A stretch of DNA of 11,139 nucleotides, taken from Acidiferrobacter sp. (GTDB taxonomy: Bacteria; Pseudomonadota; Gammaproteobacteria; Arenicellales; UBA868). The stretch is from positions 1-11,139 of the forward strand of contig NZKZ01000068.1 in NCBI GenBank assembly GCA_002694065.1, read 5' to 3'. Below the pieces are notes generated by a model. The model saw only the letters and a list, made by a program, of their open reading frames with translations. It had not been told where the DNA came from and searched no databases. Below are positions 1-7,399 of this stretch, piece by piece. The position numbers and the translations under genes are program-made. The stretch's first letter is position 1, and each line of letters begins with the position of its first letter.

Positions 1-18
1 AATGGGCGCTCGCCCATT
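1..18. terminator. Edge hairpin, possible terminator of a gene to the left
   Basis: A perfect inverted repeat pairs AATGGGC (1-7) with GCCCATT (12-18) around a GCTC tetraloop. On the plus strand it is followed by ATTATTAAAA rather than a clean T-run, so as a rightward terminator it is weak. It could be the end of a gene lying left of the window or a leftward terminator whose T-run is cut off. No gene is visible to its left. Confidence 0.4.
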
Positions 19-184
19 ATTAAAAACTTGCTTTATTTCTAAAAAATTCTGTAAGGTATATTTGTTCAGGCACATAGCTACGGGTTTAGTTGTGATTTCA
101 ACATCCCAACGACATGCGCTTTGAAGTATCAAAAAACGCAGGCAGAGCTGCACCACTGACCAACAACTCACGATGGGAGGATAC
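19..184 (+). promoter_or_regulatory. AT-rich promoter region and leader of metY
   Basis: Positions 19-62 are strongly AT-rich compared with the rest of the window and should hold the metY promoter. TATATT at 57-62 is a possible -10, but I see no convincing -35 at the right spacing. About 120 bases then separate it from the gene. They hold only small hairpins, such as GCAG/CTGC near 139-152, and no conserved core of a SAM riboswitch that I recognise. The ribosome binding site GGGAGG is at 175-180, four bases before the ATG at 185. Confidence 0.4.
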
Positions 185-1456
185 ATGAAAATCGAAACTA
201 AAGCGGTTCATTCAGGCTATAAGCCGGATCCGACAACGAACGCGGTCGCCGTTCCCATCTACCAGACGACCTCCTACTCATTCCGCGATACAGAACACGG
301 AGCGAACCTGTTCAATCTTGCTGAACTTGGAAATATTTATACCCGGATCATGAACCCAACCAACGACGTGCTCGAACAGCGCGTTGCGGACATGGAAGGC
401 GGTGTTGCCTCTCTGGCGCTGTCATCCGGACAGGCAGCCACCACGTATGCACTGATGACGATCGCCGAGGCGGGTGACAACTTCATTAGTATGTCAACGC
501 TGTACGGTGGTACCTACAACCTGTTTGCGCACACCTTTCCGCAATTTGGTATCCAGCCGAGATTCGCTGACCCCGAGAACCTCGACGCAATGGCTGCGCT
601 GATCGATAGCAAAACCAAGGCCGTCTACTGCGAATCTATCGGCAATCCGGCCGGCAACGTGGTCGATCTCGCAAAGGTCGCCGACATCGCACATGCACAC
701 GGCGTGCCGGTCATCGTCGACAACACCGTTCCCACACCGTATCTGTGCCGACCCTTCGAGCACGGCTGTGACATTGTTGTGCATTCCCTGACCAAATATA
801 TGTCGGGCCACGGCACAATCGTCGGCGGCATGATTGTCGATTCCAACCAGTTCGACTGGGCCGGCAACAAGGAGCGGTTCAATCGCCTCAACGAGCCCGA
901 TGTTTCCTATCACGGCGTAGTCTTCACCGAAACAGGTCTGCCGCCCTATATTCTCCGGGCCCGGGTTGTGCCCCTCCGAAACATGGGTGCTGCAATGACG
1001 CCGATGAACTCATTCCTGATCATGCAGGGTATCGAGACCCTTGGGCTTAGGATGGATCGCATCTGCGAGAACACACTTGCGGTGGCCAAGCATCTTAAAG
1101 ATCACCCGCAGGTCGAATGGGTTCGTTATGCGGGACTGGATGACAGCCCCCATAAAGCCCTGCTCGACAAGTACATGGGTGGCCGTGGATCGGGGGTCAT
1201 GAGTTTCGGTGTCAAAGGCGGAGCCGAGGCTGCGCCTAAGTTTATCGATGCGCTGCAGCTCATCACCCGACTCGTCAACATTGGCGATGCCAAGTCACTG
1301 GCCTGCCACCCGGCAAGCACGACACACCGTCAGCTGGCTCCCGAGGAGTTGGCGAGTTCCGGAGTCACGGAAGATCTGATCCGGCTGTCTATCGGTATCG
1401 AACATATCGACGACATCCTTGCCGACATCGATCAGGCACTGGACGCTACCAAATAG
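185..1456 (+). CDS. metY: O-acetylhomoserine sulfhydrylase (PLP-dependent)
   Basis: Family knowledge: this cytoplasmic enzyme makes homocysteine from O-acetylhomoserine and sulfide, the direct sulfhydrylation route to methionine. The product is 423 aa, the usual MetY length, and longer than cystathionine gamma-synthase. Visible Cys/Met-metabolism PLP signatures are YTRIMNPTND (about 52-61), SSGQAATT (80-87), a cofactor-ring Asp in IVDNT (D179) and the Schiff-base Lys in SLTKYMSGHG (K204). The C-terminal SLACHPASTTH block, which binds the substrate carboxylate, is intact. An ATG at 173 is in frame, but its GGGAGG is the ribosome binding site of the ATG at 185, and MKIETKAVHSGY is the normal family N-terminus, so I chose 185. 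The gene appears monocistronic, ended by the terminator at 1489-1518. A related O-succinylhomoserine sulfhydrylase is less likely given the length and the insertions. Confidence 0.95.
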   Translation: MKIETKAVHSGYKPDPTTNAVAVPIYQTTSYSFRDTEHGANLFNLAELGNIYTRIMNPTNDVLEQRVADMEGGVASLALSSGQAATTYALMTIAEAGDNFISMSTLYGGTYNLFAHTFPQFGIQPRFADPENLDAMAALIDSKTKAVYCESIGNPAGNVVDLAKVADIAHAHGVPVIVDNTVPTPYLCRPFEHGCDIVVHSLTKYMSGHGTIVGGMIVDSNQFDWAGNKERFNRLNEPDVSYHGVVFTETGLPPYILRARVVPLRNMGAAMTPMNSFLIMQGIETLGLRMDRICENTLAVAKHLKDHPQVEWVRYAGLDDSPHKALLDKYMGGRGSGVMSFGVKGGAEAAPKFIDALQLITRLVNIGDAKSLACHPASTTHRQLAPEELASSGVTEDLIRLSIGIEHIDDILADIDQALDATK

Positions 1457-1488
1457 ACGTCTCTGCCACCCGGATTCGGGGATTTCAG

Positions 1489-1518
1489 AAAAAGCGGGGC
1501 ATTGGCCCCGCTTTTTTT
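1489..1518. terminator. Bidirectional intrinsic terminator between convergent genes
   Basis: AAAAAGCGGGGC (1489-1500) pairs perfectly with GCCCCGCTTTTT (1505-1516) around an ATTG loop, giving a GC-rich core. It is followed by seven T on the plus strand (1512-1518) and five T on the minus strand (the complement of 1489-1493). It lies 32 bases after the metY stop and 9 bases beyond the stop of the convergent hydrolase gene, so it can end both transcripts. Confidence 0.93.
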
Positions 1519-1527
1519 ATGCACTCC

Positions 1528-2274
1528 TCAGGAAAGATTCAGCTCTGCCACCAGGGGCAAGTGATCAGACGCCTGCCGGGCGAGGGCCAACCGCGAAGAC
1601 ATCAGGCTGGTGATCTTAATCTCTCCGCGCACATAGAGGCTGTCCAACGCCCGCACCGGTGCATAAGCCGGAAAGGTCTTTGGTTTGCGGTCCGTGCCGC
1701 GAAAACCGGCTGGCCGCATCACCAGACGACCTAAGGTCCCCCAAACGTCATTCAGATCGCCTGCAACCACCACAGGGCTTGTCCGCGAAAAACGATCAAA
1801 ATGGTCTTGAGCCAGCAACTTCTTCAGCTGCATGCGACGCTCAATACCCGACAATCCCAAGTGCAGATTAAAAAGATGGAGAGTCCGGGTCTGGACTCGG
1901 GCGCCGCTTTTCCCTGCCATAGAGATCCGTACCTTCGAGTACAGGGCGCTACGGCGCTTCTTGGGGCCGATCGTGAGATTGATGTTGTCTGCGTCTGAAA
2001 TGGGCCAACGGCTCAGAATGGCGTTGCCGTATCCCCGGGCATGCTGGACACGAACATTGGGGATCCAGATACGATGCGGCAACTGCAACGCATCACCCAG
2101 GATATCTGTCTGCAGCACGCCCGAAGATTCCCGGCTAAAGCGCGCCACCTCCTGCAACAGAACCAGATCGGGCTGGTAATGTCGAATCACATCGACAATT
2201 CGAGCGAGGTTGTAGCGCCGATCGACCCCTCCGATGCACTTGTGTATATTGTAAGTAAGAACCCGTATATTCAT
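1528..2274 (-). CDS. Endonuclease/exonuclease/phosphatase (EEP) family metal-dependent hydrolase
   Basis: The 248-aa protein carries the full set of EEP (DNase I/ExoIII/sphingomyelinase-fold) motifs. These are TYNIHK with metal/phosphate-site N9, LLQEV with metal ligand E42, GYGNAILSR (81-89), NLHLG with H138, AGDLND with D173 and N175, and the terminal SDHLP with the catalytic D237-H238 pair. All catalytic positions are present, so it should be an active Mg-dependent phosphoesterase. The substrate (nucleic acid, phospholipid or inositol phosphate) cannot be told from sequence. I see no signal peptide, so it is probably cytoplasmic. The ATG at 2274 is supported by an in-frame TAA about six codons upstream; the ribosome binding site is weak. 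It is divergent from the DUF3108 gene (73-base gap) and convergent with metY. Confidence 0.88.
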   Translation of the reverse strand: MNIRVLTYNIHKCIGGVDRRYNLARIVDVIRHYQPDLVLLQEVARFSRESSGVLQTDILGDALQLPHRIWIPNVRVQHARGYGNAILSRWPISDADNINLTIGPKKRRSALYSKVRISMAGKSGARVQTRTLHLFNLHLGLSGIERRMQLKKLLAQDHFDRFSRTSPVVVAGDLNDVWGTLGRLVMRPAGFRGTDRKPKTFPAYAPVRALDSLYVRGEIKITSLMSSRLALARQASDHLPLVAELNLS

Positions 2275-2347
2275 AAGGCCGTCGCCGGTTTATCACGCCT
2301 CGCAAAATTCCGCTCAGTGTGAACCCAAGACCGGCAACCGAAAACCC
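2275..2347. promoter_or_regulatory. Divergent intergenic region, hydrolase / DUF3108 gene
   Basis: These 73 bases separate two divergent starts, so both promoters must lie here or overlap the gene ends. I see no clear -35/-10 pair and no strong Shine-Dalgarno sequence for either gene. Confidence 0.35.
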
Positions 2348-3094
2348 ATGCCCCTGTCCGGATACCGCACGCTCGTGACACCAAGTTCCTTTGTAACAGC
2401 ACTCGCATTGTTGCTGATGATTTCCTGTAATCCAGTCAATGCGTCCGAATCCGTTCTGCTGGAACCCTTCCAGTCCGAATATGCTGTCGACTATTCGGGC
2501 TTTCGTGCCGCAAGAACGGTTTCTCTGGAAAAGAACGGTGGGGAGTATATCCTGCGGTCTACCACCCGCCTGAAGGGCGCCGCAAGGCTCACGGGGTATG
2601 GCCCAATCTATGAGGTCTCGCGGTTCACCCTGCACAACGGTGTGATCCGGCCGTCTCTTTATTCCATTGGAGAAGACAAGCCAAATCCAAAGCGGGACAT
2701 CAGAATCGAGTTCGATTGGGCTTCGGGTATGAGCGGCGGTTATGCAAAAGGCGAAGAACGCAGTTTTGCGCTCGAAACCGATATGCAGGACCCTTTAAGT
2801 TTTGAATTGATGGCGAGGCTATTGCTTGCTGAAGGCAACCGGGATTTTGTCCTGAAAGTTCATGAAGGTCACCGCATCCGGAGTTATCACTTTATCGAGC
2901 AGGAAGAAGAAACGCTTAATGTTGCATCCCGGGCAATCCCAGCCACCCGCTACTTTATCGATCGGAACAGTTCGAGAGAGCTCTACTACTGGTTTTCCAA
3001 TAACCCCAAACAGATTCCTCTCCAGATACGCCAACGACACGGACAGAAAACCAAGGGCACGGTCACACTGACCAAAAGTACGCTTCTTGAGTGA
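2348..3094 (+). CDS. Exported DUF3108 family protein
   Basis: The 248-aa product starts with a typical export signal: a basic and polar N-terminus, a hydrophobic stretch at about 14-26 (FVTALALLLMISC), then a likely signal peptidase I site after NPVNA (about residue 32). C27 gives a weak alternative lipobox (MISC). The mature part has the DUF3108 pattern: FQSEYAVDYSGFRAAR, alternating beta-strand segments, LTGYGPIYEVSRF, the DPLSFELMARLLL helix (positions about 145-160), and C-terminal LYYWFSNNPKQIPLQIRQRH. Family knowledge: DUF3108 proteins are periplasmic or outer-membrane-facing beta-rich proteins of unknown function in Gram-negative bacteria. The start at 2348 lacks a clear Shine-Dalgarno sequence but puts the signal peptide in the right place. 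The gene ends 23 bases from the convergent CoA-transferase with no terminator hairpin between. The function is not known. Confidence 0.83.
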   Translation: MPLSGYRTLVTPSSFVTALALLLMISCNPVNASESVLLEPFQSEYAVDYSGFRAARTVSLEKNGGEYILRSTTRLKGAARLTGYGPIYEVSRFTLHNGVIRPSLYSIGEDKPNPKRDIRIEFDWASGMSGGYAKGEERSFALETDMQDPLSFELMARLLLAEGNRDFVLKVHEGHRIRSYHFIEQEEETLNVASRAIPATRYFIDRNSSRELYYWFSNNPKQIPLQIRQRHGQKTKGTVTLTKSTLLE

Positions 3095-3117
3095 GAGCCC
3101 GCACCCTATCCGTTTCC

Positions 3118-4389
3118 TTACGCAGCTGCACAGTCCTCGCGGCCAACCGCGCCCGCCTCCCGCAGACCCGATACTTCTTCTTCGCTGTATCCCAGCACTT
3201 CCTGAAGAATTTCGCCGGTATGCTCGCCCAGCAGCGGGGAACGGCTTACCTCGCTGGGTGAGTCGGACAACTTCACCGGGTTGCCGACAGTAAGGTACTT
3301 GCCGCGTGTCGGATGGTCCACTTCAACAATGGTTCCCGTGTCGCGCAACGAGGGCTCTTCGCTCAACTCCTGCATAGACAGGATCGGCCCTACCGGAATA
3401 TCCAGGGGATTACAGATCTCCATCACCTCATACTTGGTCTTGGTCATGGTCCATTGCTCGATTGCCTCAAAGACTTCGTTGAGGCGGGGAAGTCTTGCCG
3501 GCGGCGTCGCAAAATCAGGATCCTCTTTCCATTCCGGGCGTCCGATGACGTCACAAATCTTCTCCCAAACTGCTGCCTGGGTAATAAAGTAGGTATACGC
3601 GTTCGCATCCTGTTCCCAGCCTTTGCACTTAAGAATCCGGCCTGGCTGGCCTCCGCCAGAGTCGTTCCCGGCCCGAGGCGTCGCGTCCGCAAACGGGATC
3701 CCCTCTCCAAACTGGGAGTACTCTTTCAGGGGTCCGTGTGCCAGACGTTGCTGATCACGCAATTTGACCCGGCACAGGTTCAGAACTCCATCCTGCATGG
3801 ATGCCAAGACCCGCTGACCGCGCCCAGAGTGTTCACGCTGATACAACGCCGTCACGATCCCCAGCGCAAGATGCAAACCGGTTCCCGAATCACCGATCTG
3901 TGCGCCGGTGACCAGCGGCGGGCCGTCAAGAAATCCTGTAGTTGAGGCAGCCCCCCCGGCGCACTGGGCCACGTTCTCGTAGACCTTGCACTCCGAATAC
4001 GGCCCAGGCCCAAACCCCTTTACGGAGGCATATATCATTCTGGGGTTGATCTCCTGAATCCGCTCCCAGGAAAAACCCATCCGGTCCAACGCACCGGGCG
4101 CGAAGTTCTCCACCATCACATCACACGTTTCGATCAAGCGCGTGAAGACTTCTTTGCCTTTATCATCCTTGGTATTCAGTGTGATGCTTCGCTTGTTGTG
4201 GTTCAGCATCGTAAAGTAGAGACTGTCCGCATCGGGCACGTCGCGCAACTGACCGCGAGTCGCATCACCGACGCCTGGCCGCTCAACCTTTATTACGTCT
4301 GCGCCAAACCAGGCCAGCAACTGAGTACAGGTGGGTCCGGACTGAACGTGGGTCATATCGAGTATTCGTACACCTTCAAGCGCTTTCAT
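3118..4389 (-). CDS. frc: CaiB/BaiF family CoA-transferase, formyl-CoA:oxalate type
   Basis: The 423-aa class III CoA-transferase follows formyl-CoA transferase (Oxalobacter Frc, E. coli YfdW) nearly end to end. Shared features are THVQSGP with Q17, KRSI (66-69), MVENFAPGALDRMGF (92-106), KVYENVAQC with Y137, and the nucleophilic Asp in QIGDSGTG (D167) that forms the aspartyl-CoA intermediate. It also has MQDGVLNL, RDQQRL, and the mobile glycine loop GGGQPG (245-250). The Frc Trp48 position is Gln here (Q47), as in YfdW. The expected reaction moves CoA from formyl-CoA or succinyl-CoA to oxalate or a similar diacid in the cytoplasm. GGGAG lies at good spacing before the ATG at 4389. It is the last gene of the minus-strand cluster, 103 bases after the GntR gene. 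No oxalyl-CoA decarboxylase is present in the window, so oxalate as true substrate is an inference. Confidence 0.88.
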   Translation of the reverse strand: MKALEGVRILDMTHVQSGPTCTQLLAWFGADVIKVERPGVGDATRGQLRDVPDADSLYFTMLNHNKRSITLNTKDDKGKEVFTRLIETCDVMVENFAPGALDRMGFSWERIQEINPRMIYASVKGFGPGPYSECKVYENVAQCAGGAASTTGFLDGPPLVTGAQIGDSGTGLHLALGIVTALYQREHSGRGQRVLASMQDGVLNLCRVKLRDQQRLAHGPLKEYSQFGEGIPFADATPRAGNDSGGGQPGRILKCKGWEQDANAYTYFITQAAVWEKICDVIGRPEWKEDPDFATPPARLPRLNEVFEAIEQWTMTKTKYEVMEICNPLDIPVGPILSMQELSEEPSLRDTGTIVEVDHPTRGKYLTVGNPVKLSDSPSEVSRSPLLGEHTGEILQEVLGYSEEEVSGLREAGAVGREDCAAA

Positions 4390-4492
4390 GAGGGGGCTCC
4401 CGTTTTCTTAACTGGTTAATTTATTGTTGAACTTAATGATGGATTTGAGATTTGTTCGGCTCTACAGAGTTTGTCGCTCAATGTATGGCCCG
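4390..4492 (-). promoter_or_regulatory. AT-rich gap before the CoA-transferase gene with an inverted repeat
   Basis: This 103-base gap is the longest inside the co-directional cluster, and its left half is AT-rich. It holds the perfect inverted repeat TTAAC-TG-GTTAA at 4408-4419, about 19 bases upstream of the ATG. A separate promoter or a repressor site for the CoA-transferase gene is plausible. I could not fix a -35/-10 pair, and no T-run hairpin marks an end of the GntR transcript. Confidence 0.35.
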
Positions 4493-5173
4493 TCAGTCGA
4501 GGTAGCGCACGTTTTTTGCCACGTGGTCCGCTAGCTGCAGGGCATGCTCGCGTACGAGTTTTTCTGCTGTTTCTGTCTGTCTTTGCTCCAGTGCCTCGAT
4601 GATCCGGGCGTGGTCAATAATCGAACGCTGTGCACGGTCATCGTCCTGAATGGTTCTCGACCGGATCGCCCGCATATGAACAAAAAGGCTGTCTGCGAGA
4701 TCGCTCAACAACGGGCTGTGCGCGAGAGAAACAATCGCCTGATGAAACTGAATGTTGGTCCTGGAGTATTCATCAATCGGCGCCCCCTTAGCATCAGGAC
4801 TTCCTTTGTCCCAAATCTTCCGTAGGGCTGAGATTTCCTGATCCGATGCGCGCAGGGTCGCTAGTCTCGCCGCCATACTCTCAATTGAGGCCCAGGCATA
4901 AATGATCTCAAGAATTTCTTCTTTTGTTTTCCGGACGACGAAGGTGCCTCGCCTGGGGATATTCCGCACCAGGCCGGCCTGCTCCAAGCGGGAGATCGCC
5001 TCTCGAACCGGTGTCCGGCTGACGCCCAGGCTATCGGCCAAGCGTCTTTCGTCAAGGCGAGGGGGTTCCTCCCCTGAATAAATGTCCATTTCTGCGACAG
5101 CGTCCCGCAGGCTCCAATAGACCTGGTCTTTGAGGCTCGACACCGAGCGGATCGGCTTAACGGCAATTGTCAT
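4493..5173 (-). CDS. GntR family regulator, FCD subfamily
   Basis: The 226-aa protein has an N-terminal winged helix-turn-helix (about 10-80). The recognition segment is DERRLADSLGVSRTPVREAISRLEQAGLV (41-69, given here as motif: LADSLGVSRTPVREA) and the wing is RRGTFV. An all-helical FCD effector domain follows (about 86-220). FCD domains usually bind a metal and a small carboxylate through an Asp/Asn and three His. Good candidates are N140, H144 in NIQFH, H188 in DHARIIEAL and H210 in REHA. Such proteins are usually repressors released by an acid of the pathway they control. It sits 34 bases after the ligase alpha gene and before the CoA-transferase gene, so it is probably the local regulator of this cluster. 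AAGGA is well placed before the ATG at 5173. Confidence 0.92.
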   Translation of the reverse strand: MTIAVKPIRSVSSLKDQVYWSLRDAVAEMDIYSGEEPPRLDERRLADSLGVSRTPVREAISRLEQAGLVRNIPRRGTFVVRKTKEEILEIIYAWASIESMAARLATLRASDQEISALRKIWDKGSPDAKGAPIDEYSRTNIQFHQAIVSLAHSPLLSDLADSLFVHMRAIRSRTIQDDDRAQRSIIDHARIIEALEQRQTETAEKLVREHALQLADHVAKNVRYLD

Positions 5174-5207
5174 CAGGATTCCTTAAAAAGAGTCTGGCCT
5201 CAGTGTC

Positions 5208-6083
5208 CTAACGTCCAAGTGATTCGGCCATGACGCTGCCGATTTCCACCGGCGAGGAGACAACTCTGACACCCGCGTCCCGCAGTGCCTCGATCTTTGT
5301 CCGCGCGGTGCCCAAACCGTAATGAACGATCGTGCCCGCATGACCCATACGCCGGCCCTCTGGAACGGTTTGTCCTGCGATGTAGGCGACAACGGGTTTG
5401 GAACTGCTGAGCGCTGATAAAAATTCTGCGGCATTTTCCTCGGCCCTGCCCCCTACCTCACCGATCAATACGACGCCTTGGGTCTGATCATCATTCATGA
5501 ACAATTCGAGACACTGTGAAACCGAAATACCGCCCACCGGATCCGCCCCAATACCGATACAGGCGGACTGCCCCATCCCATTTCGGGTAGTTTGGTCAAC
5601 GGCTTCGTAGGTGAGCGTGCTTGATCGAGAGACAATACCAATGGCGCCGGGCAGAAAGATGCCCTGCGGCATGATGCCGAGCGTGCCAATGCCCGGAACC
5701 GCAAGACCGGGAGAATTAGGGCCCACGAGCACCGTGCTCGAATCCTTGAGGTGTGCCCGCACCCGGACCATATCCAGGACAGGGATTCGTTCGGTTACGC
5801 AAACCACCAGACCGATTCCGGCATCGGCTGCCTCAATAATGGCTTCCGCGGCATTTGCAGGCGGCACAAATATCACGCTCGCGTTCGCTTGTGTCACATT
5901 GATCGCTTCAGCCACCGTGTCAAACACCGGAACACCAAGATGACTCGTGCCACCCTTGCCTTGCCGCACGCCGCCAACAATCTGGGTCCCGCTTGCCAAC
6001 GCACGTTCGCAGTGAAAAGTTCCCTGTCGTCCCGTTATTCCCTGGCATATCACCCGGGTCGATTCATCGACCAGTACGCTCAC
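5208..6083 (-). CDS. Acid-CoA ligase (ADP-forming) alpha subunit, SucD/MtkB-like
   Basis: The 291-aa product matches succinyl-CoA synthetase and malate-CoA ligase alpha subunits over its whole length (E. coli SucD is 289 aa). It has an N-terminal CoA-binding Rossmann domain with CQGITGRQGTFH (13-24), the CoA-contacting Lys in GKGGT (K43) and ITERIP-like VTERIP. The ligase domain has the phosphohistidine in RRMGHAG (H248) and the partner Glu in IGEVGG (E209). Two usual motifs differ: GPNCPG is GPNSPG (S124), and SRSGTLTYE is SRSSTLTYE (S155), the N-end of a helix that faces the phosphohistidine. I place the start at the GTG at 6083, not the in-frame ATG at 6116. GTG gives the family N-terminus, overlaps the beta stop as GTGA, and has AAAGGAGG ten bases upstream. 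It pairs with the beta subunit, and coupled translation would keep the ratio at one to one. The acid substrate is unknown. Confidence 0.9.
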   Translation of the reverse strand: MSVLVDESTRVICQGITGRQGTFHCERALASGTQIVGGVRQGKGGTSHLGVPVFDTVAEAINVTQANASVIFVPPANAAEAIIEAADAGIGLVVCVTERIPVLDMVRVRAHLKDSSTVLVGPNSPGLAVPGIGTLGIMPQGIFLPGAIGIVSRSSTLTYEAVDQTTRNGMGQSACIGIGADPVGGISVSQCLELFMNDDQTQGVVLIGEVGGRAEENAAEFLSALSSSKPVVAYIAGQTVPEGRRMGHAGTIVHYGLGTARTKIEALRDAGVRVVSSPVEIGSVMAESLGR

Positions 6084-7351
6084 GAGCGGGGGCCCTCCTT
6101 TGTCCACGTGAACCACTGAGTCAACCGGCGCGCGATTGAATCTGTCTGTCGGGGGGCGGGCGGCGAATCAGCAGCGTCGATCGCCATTTGCGCGCCTGAG
6201 GCAAGGTTTGGCGCGAACTGGATATTGAGCCCAGAACGCTCAAGCCGCGACAGGGCAAGTGGGGCATTCGTCCCTGCCAGCCTCATAACCAGAGGAATGC
6301 GGACTGGTTGTTCGAGATGCGCAAGCAACAAACCGTCGGCAATCGTATCGCATCGCATGATCCCGGCGCCAAACACATTGACGATCAAGGACTTGATCCC
6401 GGGGTCTGACAAGACCAAAAGAAACGCTTCCTTAACCCTGCTGACCTCAAGCACAGGCGGTACGTCGAGAAAGTTTGCCGGCCTACCCCCGAGGTGAGTG
6501 ATCGCATCCAGCGTGGCCATTGCCAGCCCCGCTCCGCTGGATAGCGTGCCGACATTGCCATCAAGCCGAATGAAGTTGAAACCGTTCTTGGCTGCCCGTT
6601 CCTCTGCTCCCGACTGATCGCCCCGCGACGCGAGCGCTCCCATTGCCGGTTGGCGATAAAGTGCGTTGTCATCCACAGTAACACGAGCATCCAACGCAAC
6701 CAACGAGCCGTTCGACCGGATCGCGAGAGGATTGATCTCGATCAGGGAAAGATCACGAGCCACAAATAGCCCGTGCAGTTGCTGCACGAGTTCAGCAAAA
6801 GCCCCAATCGACGATGACGGCAGACCCAGCTGGGATGCCACCTCATGCCCGACCGACAGGGCAATCTGGTTTGCTGCGCCGAGGGGTACACGAACCAGGT
6901 TATTGGGATCATCGAAGATATCCCGTTCAACCTGGCTCCCTCCCTTGACGCTCGCGAGACAGACGGGCTCGCCTCGTTCCCCGTCAATGAGGATAGCAAG
7001 AAAGACTTGCAGTTCAGACCGGATCTCGGGCTCAATATAGACCGCGTTGATGGTCTCGCCCTGGCGCGTCGTTTGCGGAGTAACGAGATTCTTTCCCAAC
7101 ATCCTGGCTGCTGTCTGGCCGACCCCCAGGACCGTATTGGAGAACTCAATTCCCCGCAAATCCTCAGAATCGCCGACGTGCCCCTCTGCCCGCCCTCCTG
7201 CATGGATCTGCGCCTTGATGACCCAGGGTCCTTCCCCTAGTTCCCGGGCAGCATCCAGGGCGCGCTGCTCGGATGTAGCGACGATGCCTTCCAATACGGG
7301 AATTCCCTGTTCCCGCATCAGTGTTTTAGCCTGGTATTCGAACAAAAACAT
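6080..7351 (-). CDS. Acid-CoA ligase (ADP-forming) beta subunit, divergent SucC/MtkA-like
   Basis: The 423-aa protein has an N-terminal ATP-grasp domain starting FEYQAKTLM, with ATP-site K46 and the metal ligands N207 (IEINPLA) and D221 (LDARV). The C-terminal ligase domain is at about 255-390. It is clearly homologous to SucC/MtkA, but several near-invariant motifs are altered. GGRGKAGG is GGRAEGH (52-58). VNGAGLAM is SSGAGLAM, with S272 at the position of the substrate-contacting Asn. FLDVGGGA is FLDVPPVL (294-301). IFGGIxRCD is VFGAGIMRCD (326-335), with one extra residue. A tail of about 30 residues, absent from E. coli SucC, ends the protein. The frame is intact and phosphoryl-transfer residues remain, so I infer a functional enzyme for another acid rather than a decayed gene. 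CGGAG precedes the ATG. It lies 48 bases after the oxidoreductase gene and overlaps the alpha gene by 4 bases. Confidence 0.87.
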   Translation of the reverse strand: MFLFEYQAKTLMREQGIPVLEGIVATSEQRALDAARELGEGPWVIKAQIHAGGRAEGHVGDSEDLRGIEFSNTVLGVGQTAARMLGKNLVTPQTTRQGETINAVYIEPEIRSELQVFLAILIDGERGEPVCLASVKGGSQVERDIFDDPNNLVRVPLGAANQIALSVGHEVASQLGLPSSSIGAFAELVQQLHGLFVARDLSLIEINPLAIRSNGSLVALDARVTVDDNALYRQPAMGALASRGDQSGAEERAAKNGFNFIRLDGNVGTLSSGAGLAMATLDAITHLGGRPANFLDVPPVLEVSRVKEAFLLVLSDPGIKSLIVNVFGAGIMRCDTIADGLLLAHLEQPVRIPLVMRLAGTNAPLALSRLERSGLNIQFAPNLASGAQMAIDAADSPPAPRQTDSIARRLTQWFTWTKEGPRS

Positions 7352-7399
7352 CTTTAACTCCGGGGAAGGCGCTCAGCCGGCGATTGCGCCGTGACAGAA

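Noticed and set aside
63..172. Possible SAM-responsive riboswitch in the metY leader
   Set aside because: A metY gene with a leader of about 120 bases invites this, but I found no GCTAAA-type core or other conserved pairing of SAM-II, SAM-V or SAH elements, only small local hairpins. A covariance-model search would settle it.
494..913. Minus-strand 139-aa open frame inside metY
   Set aside because: It lies wholly opposite a clearly conserved enzyme and shows no motif of its own; it is an antisense shadow.
2135..2635. Minus-strand 166-aa open frame across the divergent hydrolase/DUF3108 region
   Set aside because: It overlaps both well-supported genes, has low-complexity Arg/Gly-rich composition and no recognisable domain.
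3313..3945. Plus-strand 210-aa open frame inside the CoA-transferase gene
   Set aside because: It is opposite a fully conserved enzyme, and its sequence is rich in Arg and Pro with no domain features.
5208..7351. Housekeeping TCA-cycle sucCD
   Set aside because: Fold and order agree, but the loop substitutions, the beta tail and the absence of TCA neighbours argue against calling this the housekeeping succinyl-CoA synthetase.
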